Shown here: in pieces, positions 16,717-23,744 of the stretch
How positions within the stretch are numbered: position 1 is the first letter of the stretch
Layout: each line of letters begins with the position of its first letter
Origin: Flavobacteriales bacterium
GTDB lineage: Bacteria > Bacteroidota > Bacteroidia > Flavobacteriales_D > Crocinitomicaceae
Length of the DNA stretch: 33,878 nucleotides
Direction: 5' to 3'
NCBI GenBank assembly: GCA_947453795.1
Contig: CANGIC010000008.1
Location: 1 to 33,878 of the forward strand
The notes under the pieces: model-generated
What the model was told of the DNA's origin: nothing
What the model saw: the letters and a program-made list of their open reading frames with translations, nothing else
Databases searched by the model: none
Program-made: the position numbers and the translations under genes

Positions 16717-17346
16717 ATGGTCCGAGTAGTTCTCTCCTTTCTTTTTGGTGTTCTCTTATTTTTGAATTCTTTCGGACAGCGAGATACGTCTCGGTTGATT
16801 CAACTTTCAGGTGTGGTGATTTCTGAAGAGAATTTGGAGCCAATGCCCTATACCACTGTGTTTGATCGATCGGAAAGGCGAGGTGTTATTTCCGACTACT
16901 ATGGCTTTTTCTCCATGGTTTCCTTTCCGGGTGATACCCTACTTTTTTCCTATTACGGATACAAAACATCTACGTACATCGTTCCTGATTCGTTGACCGA
17001 CAATCGCTATTCCATCATACATATGTTGCAGCGCGACACCTTGAATCTTCCCGCTGTTACGGTTTATCCGTGGCCTTCTCGTGAAGATTTTGCGCGCGCT
17101 TTCGTTGAAATGGAACCGTATGATGACGCTATTCGTCGCGCGCAGCGGGAATTGTCGGGTGAAAGTTTGGCGTTTGTCGCCGCGCGCCTGGAAAATGATG
17201 CTTCTTTGGCCTATGGTTATGCCATGAATCAACGCAATACAAAATTGTATACCAATGGGCAGTTGCCTGTGAATAACCTGTTGAATCCATATTCTTGGGC
17301 AAAACTTATTCAGGACTGGAAGGCAGGGAAGCTTTCTCGGCAGTAG
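16717..17346 (+). CDS. Secreted protein with carboxypeptidase-regulatory-like domain
   Basis: A 209-residue protein. A signal peptide (MVRVVLSFLFGVLLFLNSFGQ) is followed by a CarboxypepD_reg-like domain (about 28-110: IQLSGVVISEENLEPMPYTT, RRGVISDYYGFFSMVSFPGD, LLFSYYGYKTSTY). A C-terminal region (about 125-209) is rich in charged and aromatic residues (PWPSREDFARAFVEM, NPYSWAKLIQDWKAGKLSRQ). Such stand-alone proteins are common in Bacteroidota and are periplasmic or outer-membrane associated; their function is not established. An in-frame ATG at 16672 would give a 224-residue form, but it overlaps the promoter and puts 15 polar residues before the signal peptide. The gene is divergent from guaB, and its end is followed 12 bp later by a repeat island. 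Confidence 0.8.
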   Translation: MVRVVLSFLFGVLLFLNSFGQRDTSRLIQLSGVVISEENLEPMPYTTVFDRSERRGVISDYYGFFSMVSFPGDTLLFSYYGYKTSTYIVPDSLTDNRYSIIHMLQRDTLNLPAVTVYPWPSREDFARAFVEMEPYDDAIRRAQRELSGESLAFVAARLENDASLAYGYAMNQRNTKLYTNGQLPVNNLLNPYSWAKLIQDWKAGKLSRQ

Positions 17347-17358
17347 GTGTTAGGTACT

Positions 17359-17400
17359 AATTACGAGTTACGAATTACGAGTTACGAGTTACGAGTTATT
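17359..17400 (+). repeat. Heptanucleotide tandem repeat (RRTTACG), six units
   Basis: Six consecutive 7-bp units: AATTACG, AGTTACG, AATTACG, AGTTACG, AGTTACG and the degenerate AGTTATT. The array begins 12 bp after the stop codon of the secreted protein. Related arrays of the same unit lie at 19024-19070 and 33335-33367. Confidence 0.85.
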
Positions 17401-17472
17401 TCGATTCGAAGAATGATCAAGTCTTTTATGGCTTCGAGTCTGCTAGCGCACCTCAGCCCAAGTCTTAAAATC
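17389..17472 (+). repeat. 84-bp perfect direct repeat, copy 1
   Basis: Identical over 84 bp to 17535-17618. The unit starts with the end of the TTACGAG heptads and continues through TTCGATTCGAAGAATGATCA and a GGCT...AGCC hairpin core (17430-17459) containing the palindrome GCTAGC. It contains no open reading frame of note. Confidence 0.92.
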
Positions 17473-17484
17473 CAAAAGGTCCTT

Positions 17485-17531
17485 CAGCGCAGCGGGTCTT
17501 TTGTCCTTTAGCGCAGCGGTCCTTTGTCTTT
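17485..17531 (+). repeat. AGCGCAGCGG / TTTGTCC motif block between the direct repeats
   Basis: Two copies of AGCGCAGCGG (17486-17495 and 17510-17519) alternate with CTTTTGTCC and CCTTTGTC. The same combination recurs at 33494-33531 in another intergenic island, showing that this is a dispersed module and not local noise. Confidence 0.75.
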
Positions 17532-17534
17532 TAA

Positions 17535-17618
17535 TTACGAGTTATTTCGATTCGAAGAATGATCAAGTCTTTTATGGCTTCGAGTCTGCTAGCGCACCTC
17601 AGCCCAAGTCTTAAAATC
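17535..17618 (+). repeat. 84-bp perfect direct repeat, copy 2
   Basis: Second identical copy, 146 bp downstream of copy 1, with 62 bp between the copies. The 319-bp gap between the convergent genes ending at 17346 and 17666 is almost entirely made of these repeats; no gene is seen in it. Confidence 0.92.
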
Positions 17619-17665
17619 TTAATATCCAAATATCCAATGCCGTCACAAGTATTGACCTAAACCAC

Positions 17666-18400
17666 CTATTTCTTCGGAAAGTTGAAGTTAGTAACCCACA
17701 TCACTTGAGCCAAGTTCAAAAACCGAAGATCTTTTGCTGCATTGCGCACATAGGTTTGAAACAAATATCCAAGTTCAATTCGTCCTTTTTTCCCTAGGTT
17801 ATATCCTAGTCCTGCATAGGTCCAATTTTCACTATACAGCGCGTTGCGTTGACTTTTAGTCAAGCTGAGGTAAAACTCATTGTAGGCATTTACATAAAAC
17901 TCTTTTGGATCGAGGGTCTTTCCTTGAAGGGGTCTATTGAAACCAATCTGGTAGCGTGCTCGGTAGGAAAGTGGGTACTCACCAGTTGTTCGGTTTTGAA
18001 TGAATCGCTCTTCGAATCGGAAGCGATTGGTCACCCGCGCACTGCCCGCTGCAAAAGAAAAAATGGCTTGCTGCCACAATCGGTGCTCATTGGAAAAGGT
18101 GGGGTTGAACGGATTGTTGCGCTGGTAGGTGTAACTTCCAGCAAAGTTCAAATTGGGCGAATGTACATAAATCAAGCTGGGTTGAATGTATAACTGAAAA
18201 TCAGTGGCAGGATAGGTCTTCCCGTTTTCAATCAGTTTTACGGCGTCAATTGTCGTCGAGGCAAAGAAATTGTAATTGAATTTATCGCCAATTCTACCTG
18301 TCTGATTGATGGCAGGAAGTAGTCCATAAAAATGAATGTTTTGGGCATTGGTGAATACGGTTAAAGCAACGAATCCACTGAGGATGAACAGTTTTTTCAT
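17666..18400 (-). CDS. DUF2490 family outer-membrane beta-barrel protein
   Basis: A 244-residue protein with a signal peptide (MKKLFILSGFVALTVFTNAQ). The body has alternating beta-strands typical of DUF2490: SNEHRLWQQAIFSFAAGSA, RVTNRFRFEERFIQN, SYRARYQIGFNRPL, FYVNAYNEFYLSL, NWTYAGLGYNLGKKGRIELG, and a last strand ending NFNFPKK. It is probably an outer-membrane barrel of unknown substrate. It follows the PepSY-like gene by 3 bp, so the two are likely one operon. Its 3' end faces the repeat island at 17359-17618. Confidence 0.82.
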   Translation of the reverse strand: MKKLFILSGFVALTVFTNAQNIHFYGLLPAINQTGRIGDKFNYNFFASTTIDAVKLIENGKTYPATDFQLYIQPSLIYVHSPNLNFAGSYTYQRNNPFNPTFSNEHRLWQQAIFSFAAGSARVTNRFRFEERFIQNRTTGEYPLSYRARYQIGFNRPLQGKTLDPKEFYVNAYNEFYLSLTKSQRNALYSENWTYAGLGYNLGKKGRIELGYLFQTYVRNAAKDLRFLNLAQVMWVTNFNFPKK

Positions 18401-18403
18401 GGC

Positions 18404-18901
18404 TTAAAATTGAGAAGGTATTGGCGAAATGACTTCTTCAAAACGACGAATGAACTGTCCTTTTTTATCGAAGAAATATTCGTAGTAATGGTCCCCTGGA
18501 ATTTTTACATTTATTTCATAGATGGCATTATCCCCTGGATTCACTTCTTGACATTCCAAGATTTTGAAGTCTGGATTTTCGATTCTCAGGTAATTCATGA
18601 TGGACATTAAAACATCAGTAGGGAATTCTTCAAACTCAATTTCCATTTCCGTTTCCACCAACTTTTCTTTCAGAAATTTCAAGGAGTATTCTTCCTTATT
18701 CAGATGAAAGTCACACTCAATGTATGTTTGACCTTCTTCTTGTTCAATGAAATAGCGAATATGCTTTGCGTTAGGAAAGGTATCGGCAATATACTTTTGA
18801 ATAGTTGGTGATACTTTTTTGCGGTTTACACCTTTTTCTTGCGCCAAAATTTGCGATGACAAAGCAAGTGCAAAAAGTAGGAATAGCGTTTTAAAACTCA
18901 T
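18404..18901 (-). CDS. Secreted PepSY-like (beta-lactamase-inhibitor-like) protein
   Basis: A 165-residue protein with a signal peptide (MSFKTLFLLFALALSSQILAQ). The mature part has the periplasmic PepSY-like layout common in Bacteroidota: a helix with YIADTFPNAKHIRYFIEQEE followed by beta-strands (TYIECDFHLNKEEYSLKFL) and a second copy-like half (SIMNYLRIENPDFKILECQE to YEYFFDKKGQFIRRF). Such proteins are periplasmic with unknown function; no enzyme motif is seen. The start at 18901 gives a clean signal peptide. Just upstream is a perfect 11-bp inverted repeat, and the gene is 3 bp ahead of the DUF2490 gene, suggesting a two-gene envelope operon. Confidence 0.7.
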   Translation of the reverse strand: MSFKTLFLLFALALSSQILAQEKGVNRKKVSPTIQKYIADTFPNAKHIRYFIEQEEGQTYIECDFHLNKEEYSLKFLKEKLVETEMEIEFEEFPTDVLMSIMNYLRIENPDFKILECQEVNPGDNAIYEINVKIPGDHYYEYFFDKKGQFIRRFEEVISPIPSQF

Positions 18902-18906
18902 GATCT

Positions 18907-18958
18907 TTTAAGGATTACATTGTTGTTGAACGCAGTAAATGTAAACTTAATCCTTAAA
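18907..18958. promoter_or_regulatory. Perfect 11-bp inverted repeat upstream of the PepSY-like gene
   Basis: TTTAAGGATTA (18907-18917) and TAATCCTTAAA (18948-18958) are exact reverse complements separated by 30 bp. They lie 6 to 57 bp upstream of the start codon at 18901. The arrangement could be an operator for a dimeric regulator or a stem in the 5' leader. Nothing else in the window shares the motif. Confidence 0.5.
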
Positions 18959-19023
18959 TGGCATGCCTCTGCATAGTCACAATAAATCACAAATACAGAA
19001 GTGTTTTAGGTAAGGGGGTGATT

Positions 19024-19070
19024 AGTTATGAGTTACAAATTACGAATTACGAATTACGAGTTACGAGTTT
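19024..19070 (+). repeat. Heptanucleotide tandem repeat (RRTTACG), about 6.7 units
   Basis: Units AGTTATG, AGTTACA, AATTACG (three times), AGTTACG and a partial AGTTT. It is the same unit as at 17359-17400 and 33335-33367. It opens the second repeat island. Confidence 0.85.
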
Positions 19071-19117
19071 GGTGGCTCCACCACAGCGGACACGTGAGGC
19101 ACTCGAAGCCACGAATT
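19071..19117 (+). repeat. Dispersed intergenic repeat core (GTGGCT...AGCCAC)
   Basis: This starts GGTGGCTCCACCACAGCGGA and ends CTCGAAGCCACGAATT. The ends GTGGCT (19072-19077) and AGCCAC (19107-19112) are inverted repeats. A longer relative lies at 33376-33432, and a shorter relative lies in reverse orientation inside both 84-bp repeats (17430-17459). Confidence 0.75.
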
Positions 19118-19129
19118 TGGTGAAACTAA

Positions 19130-19198
19130 CCACTAGCCACTAACCACTAACCACTAACCACTAACCACTAACCACTAACCACTAACCACTAACCACTA
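19130..19198 (+). repeat. Heptanucleotide tandem repeat (CCACTAA), nearly ten units
   Basis: One CCACTAG is followed by eight perfect CCACTAA units and a final CCACTA, 69 bp in total. The last unit overlaps the stop codon (19196-19198) of the minus-strand HD-domain gene. The 294 bp between the genes at 18901 and 19196 hold this array, the RRTTACG array and the core repeat, and no supported gene. Confidence 0.93.
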
Positions 19199-20434
19199 CA
19201 CCGGGTAGCACAAAAAGTACTTCTCCACAGGATTGGCCAAGGCCGAAATGTTCAAGTTGTCCGACGCTTTTGTTAAATCGATGACCTCGCCATTTTTCAT
19301 CAACATATTGATGTTTTGCTTGTTCTGATTGTAGGCGTTGTTGCTGAGAATATCAGTGTAAACAAAGAAATCGACGTCATCTCCCTCAAGATCAAATTGG
19401 TTGCGGATGATTTCTTTTTCGAGTTGAATGCGGTCGGGACCAAATGGGTCGCGTGAAATTTCAATCTTAAACAGCTGTCGATTCACCAAACGTGTCGATA
19501 ACAATGAAAGTACCTTGTCGGGATGTTCTTGCCATACTTTCAATGCGCCCAAAATATCGTAATCGTCAAGTTGCGCGAAGCGGTCGAGTACAGCAGGGTC
19601 CTTTTTGAATTCTTCTTGAGTCACATCATTCGTCAAGAAAAAATGCAAGGCTGGACTGGCAAAGAGTGTTTCTCCGTTTTTAGACAATTGCTTGGCCCGT
19701 CTAAGTGCGTGAATCAACATGTGTTCTGCAGCAACTACTGTTTTGTGCAGATATACTTGCCAATACATGAGTCTTCGAGCCACGATGAATTTTTCGATGG
19801 AATAAATTCCTTTTTCCTCGAGTACTAGATTGCCCTCATGCACATTGATCATTTCAATCAAACGATCGCTCCCAATAATGCCCTCGCTAACTCCCGTGTA
19901 AAAACTGTCGCGGTTGAGGTAGTCCAAACGGTCCATGTCGAGTTGGCTACTGACCAATTGATGCAAGAACGGTTTTGAATGTTTGTTGTTGAAAATGAGT
20001 AAGGCATGCTCTAAAGGTTCCCCGAATTCTTGTCCCAAACGCTGGATAAAGTACCCTGAAATTTCTTCATGACTTACACCGTTGACGATGTCATATTCCA
20101 GAGCATGACTGAAGGGTCCATGTCCGATGTCGTGCAGCAAGATGGCGATTAAAACCCCTCGTTCTTCTTCTGGCGTTATAACGTGTCCTTTACGCCTTAT
20201 GGTTGCCACTGCCAAGGTCATCAAATGCATGGCGCCCAAAACATGGTGAAAACGGGTATGCAAAGCACCTGGGTAAACCAAATGGCTCATGCCCAATTGC
20301 ATGATTCGTCGCAGACGCTGTAGGTAGGGGTGTTCGATTAAGTCGAAAATAAACTCGTCAGGAATGGAAATAAAACCATATACTGGGTCGTTAAAGATTT
20401 TCTTTTTGTTGGATCTGTTCAGATTCGGTCTCAA
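19196..20434 (-). CDS. HD-domain phosphohydrolase (YdhJ/COG1078 type)
   Basis: An HD-superfamily metal-dependent phosphohydrolase of about 412 residues, related to dNTP triphosphohydrolases. It starts with the family hallmark IFNDPVYGFISIPDEFIFDL, then HPYLQRLRRIMQLGMSHLVY, then GALHTRFHHVLGAMHLM (metal-ligand His), LLHDIGHGPFSHALE (HD pair), and SSQLDMDRLDYLNRDSFYTG (last ligand Asp). The substrate is probably a nucleotide. The reading frame is open up to a TTG at 20485 inside porX, but the likely promoter (20458-20485) lies within that extension, so I choose the TTG at 20432-20434, eight residues before NKKKIF. This start is uncertain. The stop codon comes from the last unit of the CCACTAA array. 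The gene is divergent from porX. Confidence 0.88.
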   Translation of the reverse strand: MRPNLNRSNKKKIFNDPVYGFISIPDEFIFDLIEHPYLQRLRRIMQLGMSHLVYPGALHTRFHHVLGAMHLMTLAVATIRRKGHVITPEEERGVLIAILLHDIGHGPFSHALEYDIVNGVSHEEISGYFIQRLGQEFGEPLEHALLIFNNKHSKPFLHQLVSSQLDMDRLDYLNRDSFYTGVSEGIIGSDRLIEMINVHEGNLVLEEKGIYSIEKFIVARRLMYWQVYLHKTVVAAEHMLIHALRRAKQLSKNGETLFASPALHFFLTNDVTQEEFKKDPAVLDRFAQLDDYDILGALKVWQEHPDKVLSLLSTRLVNRQLFKIEISRDPFGPDRIQLEKEIIRNQFDLEGDDVDFFVYTDILSNNAYNQNKQNINMLMKNGEVIDLTKASDNLNISALANPVEKYFLCYPV

Positions 20435-20457
20435 ATCGATAATTTTAAAGATTGTAT

Positions 20458-20485
20458 CAAAACTAAAAAATATAAGGCAATGCAA
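20458..20485 (-). promoter_or_regulatory. Promoter of the HD-domain gene, overlapping the porX start
   Basis: On the minus strand TAGTTTTG (20458-20465) is a perfect TAnnTTTG box, with a TTG (20483-20485) 17 bp upstream as a partial -33 element. The -33 part lies within the first two codons of porX. Confidence 0.5.
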
Positions 20486-22024
20486 GGGAAAATACTTTGG
20501 GCAGATGATGAGATTGAGTTGCTAAAGCCGCATATTCTTTTTCTAGAAGGAAAAGGGTACCATGTTGATGCAGTGAACAATGGCGCCGATGCCGTTGAAA
20601 AAAGCAACGATAACCAGTACGACATTATTTTTCTTGATGAAAACATGCCAGGAATCTCTGGTTTGGAGGCCTTGGCACGGATCAAGGAAGCAAAACCTTT
20701 CGTGCCGGTAGTGATGATTACAAAAAGCGAGGAGGAGCACATCATGGAAGAAGCGATCGGCAGTAAGATCGCTGATTATCTGATTAAGCCCGTCAACCCC
20801 AATCAAATCTTACTAAGCATTAAAAAAAATCTTGATCAAGGCAAATTGGTCTCTCAGCGCACCAATTCAAACTACCAGCAGGAATTCAGACAGCTAGGCA
20901 TGCAGTTGAATGGCCGAATGGATGCCGAAGAATGGGCGGATTTATACGCAAAGTTGGTTTTTTGGGAACTTGAACTCGAGAAAATTGAGGACAAGGGAAT
21001 GAAGGAGATTCTTGAAATGCAGAAAAAAGAGGCCAATCAGCTCTTTGCTCGATTCATTCAGGACAACTACATCGATTGGCTTGGAGGAGATGAGGATGCA
21101 CCACAGTTGATTCACACACTGATGAAGGATCGCATCGCACCTTACATTGGGAAAGAAAAAACATTTGTTTTAGTCATTGACAACCTGCGCTTTGACCAAT
21201 GGAAAGTGCTTGAACCGATTTTTTCGAAATACTTTACTACCGAAAGCGAAAAAATCGTGTATTCCATCTTGCCTACAGCAACCCATTATGCGCGAAATGC
21301 CTTTTTTGCTGGACTCATGCCTTCAGAAATAGAAAAGCGCTTTCCTACACTTTGGAAAAGCGAGGAAGACGAGGGAGGAAAGAACATGCACGAAAAGGAA
21401 TTCTTGGATGCCAACTTGAAACGCCTTGGCAAGAATGTGAAGTGGTCCTACAATAAAATCACAAACCTGGATGCGGGAAAACGTTTGGCGGATAATTTTA
21501 GTCAGCTGAAAGAAAATGACGCCAATTTTATCGTTTACAATTTCGTGGACATGCTCTCTCACGCCCGAACAGAGATGGAAATGATCAAAGAATTGGCAGA
21601 TGATGAAGCCGCATACCGATCGCTTACGGTTTCTTGGTTCGAACATTCACCTTTGCACGATATTGTAAAGAAAATAGCCGATATCGGCGCACGATTGATC
21701 ATCACGACCGACCATGGAACGGTGAAGGTGACCAATCCTGTTAAGATTGTCGGTGAGCGAAACCTCAATTCAAATCTTCGCTACAAGGCGGGCAGAAACA
21801 TGTCGTACAATGCGAAGGAAGTTTTTCGCATTTCCAACCCTCAAGATGCCTTCTTGCCTAAAATGAAAATGTCGGCGGAATATGTTTTCGTTCGGGAAAA
21901 TGATTTCTTCGTGTACCCCAACAATTACAACCATTTTGTAAATTATTATGGCGATACCTTTCAACACGGCGGCATTTCCTTGGAAGAGATTTTAATTCCT
22001 TTTATTGTGCTTGGAAAACGGTGA
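20480..22024 (+). CDS. porX: PorX-type response regulator with PglZ phosphodiesterase domain
   Basis: A 514-residue regulator of the type IX secretion system. The receiver domain (1-120) has the acidic pocket ADDE (Asp9, Asp10), phospho-acceptor Asp53 in FLDENMPG, and the conserved lysine in YLIKPVNP. A helical linker follows (about 125-200), then a PglZ/alkaline-phosphatase-superfamily domain (about 205-510) with metal and catalytic motifs VIDNLRFDQW (Asp234), LPTATHYARNAFF, YNFVDMLSHAR and TTDHGTVKV (Asp411, His412). PorX works with the sensor kinase PorY and affects expression of T9SS genes; published work describes a zinc-dependent phosphodiesterase acting on oligonucleotides. The length is as expected. 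It is followed by tsaE and ald, a familiar order in this group. Its presence fits the two T9SS cargo genes in this window. Confidence 0.95.
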   Translation: MQGKILWADDEIELLKPHILFLEGKGYHVDAVNNGADAVEKSNDNQYDIIFLDENMPGISGLEALARIKEAKPFVPVVMITKSEEEHIMEEAIGSKIADYLIKPVNPNQILLSIKKNLDQGKLVSQRTNSNYQQEFRQLGMQLNGRMDAEEWADLYAKLVFWELELEKIEDKGMKEILEMQKKEANQLFARFIQDNYIDWLGGDEDAPQLIHTLMKDRIAPYIGKEKTFVLVIDNLRFDQWKVLEPIFSKYFTTESEKIVYSILPTATHYARNAFFAGLMPSEIEKRFPTLWKSEEDEGGKNMHEKEFLDANLKRLGKNVKWSYNKITNLDAGKRLADNFSQLKENDANFIVYNFVDMLSHARTEMEMIKELADDEAAYRSLTVSWFEHSPLHDIVKKIADIGARLIITTDHGTVKVTNPVKIVGERNLNSNLRYKAGRNMSYNAKEVFRISNPQDAFLPKMKMSAEYVFVRENDFFVYPNNYNHFVNYYGDTFQHGGISLEEILIPFIVLGKR

Positions 22025-22109
22025 TTCTTGCTGAGTTAAAAAATCATTGTTAACACTTATTTTTCACAGGTGTTGAACTCACGGAAAAAGTGTGTTTTTT
22101 TGCGTTCAA

Positions 22110-22526
22110 ATGGAGTTTAAGGTACACACAATTCTTGATTTGCCTGCTGTTGCACTTTCCTTTCTGAGTCACTTCGACAATAGAAAGGTCTTTGCCTTTC
22201 AAGGAGAAATGGGGGCGGGCAAGACCACATTCATTTGTGCACTCCTTGCAGCCATGGGCATTACTGAAATTGAAGGGTCTCCCACTTATTCATTGGTGAA
22301 TGTATATGATTCCCCTTTGTATGGAAGGATTTTTCATTTTGACGTCTATCGCTTGAAGAATGAAACCGAAGCATTTGATATCGGTATCGAGGAAATGCTC
22401 TACAGCGGGGGATACTGCTTCGTAGAATGGCCAGAAAAAGTGGATAATTTGCTTCCGGAGAACACCGTTTGGGTGAATATTCGTAGCTTAGAGGACCACA
22501 CACGCTTAATAACTACTGAACAATGA
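22110..22526 (+). CDS. tsaE: tRNA threonylcarbamoyladenosine biosynthesis ATPase TsaE
   Basis: A 138-residue P-loop ATPase that, with TsaB, TsaC and TsaD, forms the t6A modification at position 37 of ANN-decoding tRNAs in the cytosol. Motifs are Walker A FQGEMGAGKTTF (about 31-42), the switch-like GSPTYSLVNVY, and HFDVYRLKNETEAFDIGIEE, ending with CFVEWPEKVDNLLPE. An in-frame upstream start at 22092 would add six residues; the ATG at 22110 (MEFKVHTILDLPAV) gives the usual family length. The stop overlaps the start of ald by 4 bp (ATGA), so the two are translationally coupled. Confidence 0.95.
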   Translation: MEFKVHTILDLPAVALSFLSHFDNRKVFAFQGEMGAGKTTFICALLAAMGITEIEGSPTYSLVNVYDSPLYGRIFHFDVYRLKNETEAFDIGIEEMLYSGGYCFVEWPEKVDNLLPENTVWVNIRSLEDHTRLITTEQ

Positions 22527-23743
22527 CGACTGATCCAGAATTGCTGAAAAAGCTCATGCAGCAAGGTGTGCTGATGCCGCAAGAAGAAATGTTGGAAATT
22601 TCTCGCAAGAAGGGAAGTTTGTTTATCGGCATTCCGAAAGAAACTTCATTTCAAGAACGACGTGTCCCTCTTGTCCCTGAAGGGGTTGCTTTGTTGATCG
22701 CCAATGGACATCGTGTACGTGTAGAAAGCAAATGCGGTGAGTGTTCCAATTTCAGCGACAGAGATTACAGTGAAGTGGGTGCGGAAATTTGTTTCAGTCC
22801 AAAAGATATTTTTCAGTGTGACATTATCTTGAAAGTTGCCCCCCCATCGGAAGAAGAAGTTGACATGATGCCGGGTGGTCAAACATTGATCTCCGCGCTT
22901 CAGTTGTCGGTTCAACCGAAGGAACTATTACAGAAATTAATTCAGAAGAAAATTACAGCCATTGCCTGGGATTATATCCGCGATGAAGAAGGACTTTTAC
23001 CTGTTGTTCGCACGATGGGTGAAATCGCAGGAACCACATCGATTCTCGTTGCAGGTGAATTGCTCTCATCGTTTTCGTCAGGAAAAGGCATGATGCTCGG
23101 CGGTATTGCCGGTGTTACACCAACAGAAGTGGTCGTAATAGGCGCTGGTACAGTTGGGGAATACGCTACCCGTGCGGCTCTTGGATTGGGCGCTTCAGTA
23201 AAAGTTTTTGACAACTCTCTCTCTCGACTTCGACGCATGCAAAATGACATAGGTACACGCTTGTACACCTGTGTGCTCACCCCTAAAGTTCTAGCCAAAG
23301 CACTCAAACGCGCAGATGTTGTTATTGGTGCGTTGCGGGCACCACTGGGTAGAACTCCGTGCGTGGTCACCGAAGAAATGATCCAAGAAATGAAACAAGG
23401 CTCTGTTGTGGTAGATGTAAGTATCGACCAAGGTGGATGCTTCGAAACATCGCGTGTCACCAATCACAACGAACCTACCTTCGAAGCGCACGGTGTGATT
23501 CATTACTGTGTTCCGAATATCGCATCTCGCGTTTCGCGCACTGCATCTTTTGCACTCTCGAATATCTTCGCTCCGATTTTATTGGAAATGGGGGATAATG
23601 GTGGGTGCCGTGATTTAATCAAGCGCGACCAAGGTTTCAGAAGAGGAGTGTATATCTACAAAGGCACCTTAACCAGTGAAATCCTTGGAAAGGTGTTTCA
23701 TCTCAAATACAAAGACATCGATTTGTTGATCTTGGGAATGTAA
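22523..23743 (+). CDS. ald: Alanine dehydrogenase
   Basis: A 406-residue NAD-dependent enzyme interconverting L-alanine and pyruvate plus ammonia. Seen are the N-terminal substrate domain with IGIPKETSFQERRVPLVPEG, the conserved ADVVIGALRAPLGRTPC region, the Rossmann motif VVVIGAGTVGEYATRAALGLG (about 205-225), and the Ald signature VVDVSIDQGGCFETSR with the following HYCVPNIASRVSRTAS. It carries an N-terminal extension of ~30 residues (MTTDPELLKKLMQQGVLMPQ), as in many Bacteroidota homologues. It overlaps tsaE by 4 bp and is followed 1 bp later by a symporter gene, so the three are probably one transcript. A link between alanine metabolism and the neighbouring symporter is possible but unproven. 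Confidence 0.93.
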   Translation: MTTDPELLKKLMQQGVLMPQEEMLEISRKKGSLFIGIPKETSFQERRVPLVPEGVALLIANGHRVRVESKCGECSNFSDRDYSEVGAEICFSPKDIFQCDIILKVAPPSEEEVDMMPGGQTLISALQLSVQPKELLQKLIQKKITAIAWDYIRDEEGLLPVVRTMGEIAGTTSILVAGELLSSFSSGKGMMLGGIAGVTPTEVVVIGAGTVGEYATRAALGLGASVKVFDNSLSRLRRMQNDIGTRLYTCVLTPKVLAKALKRADVVIGALRAPLGRTPCVVTEEMIQEMKQGSVVVDVSIDQGGCFETSRVTNHNEPTFEAHGVIHYCVPNIASRVSRTASFALSNIFAPILLEMGDNGGCRDLIKRDQGFRRGVYIYKGTLTSEILGKVFHLKYKDIDLLILGM

Positions 23744-23744
23744 G

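Noticed and set aside
17389-17618. Direct repeats as an insertion sequence or transposon
   Set aside because: There is no transposase frame, no terminal inverted repeats and no target-site duplication.
18958-19143. Short plus-strand open reading frame reading YELQITNYELRVTS
   Set aside because: It is the translation of the TTACGAG heptad repeat; such YELRITNYELR peptides are typical false genes made by this repeat.
19130-19198. Possible CRISPR-like array
   Set aside because: The repeats are 7 bp with no spacers and there are no cas genes.
20435-20485. Long 5' extension of the HD-domain gene into porX
   Set aside because: It contains the likely promoter of the gene and starts inside porX; homologues are expected to begin just before KKIFNDPVYGF.
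22045-22080. AACAC/GTGTT inverted repeat upstream of tsaE
   Set aside because: Only 5 bp with a long loop and no T-run; could be chance.
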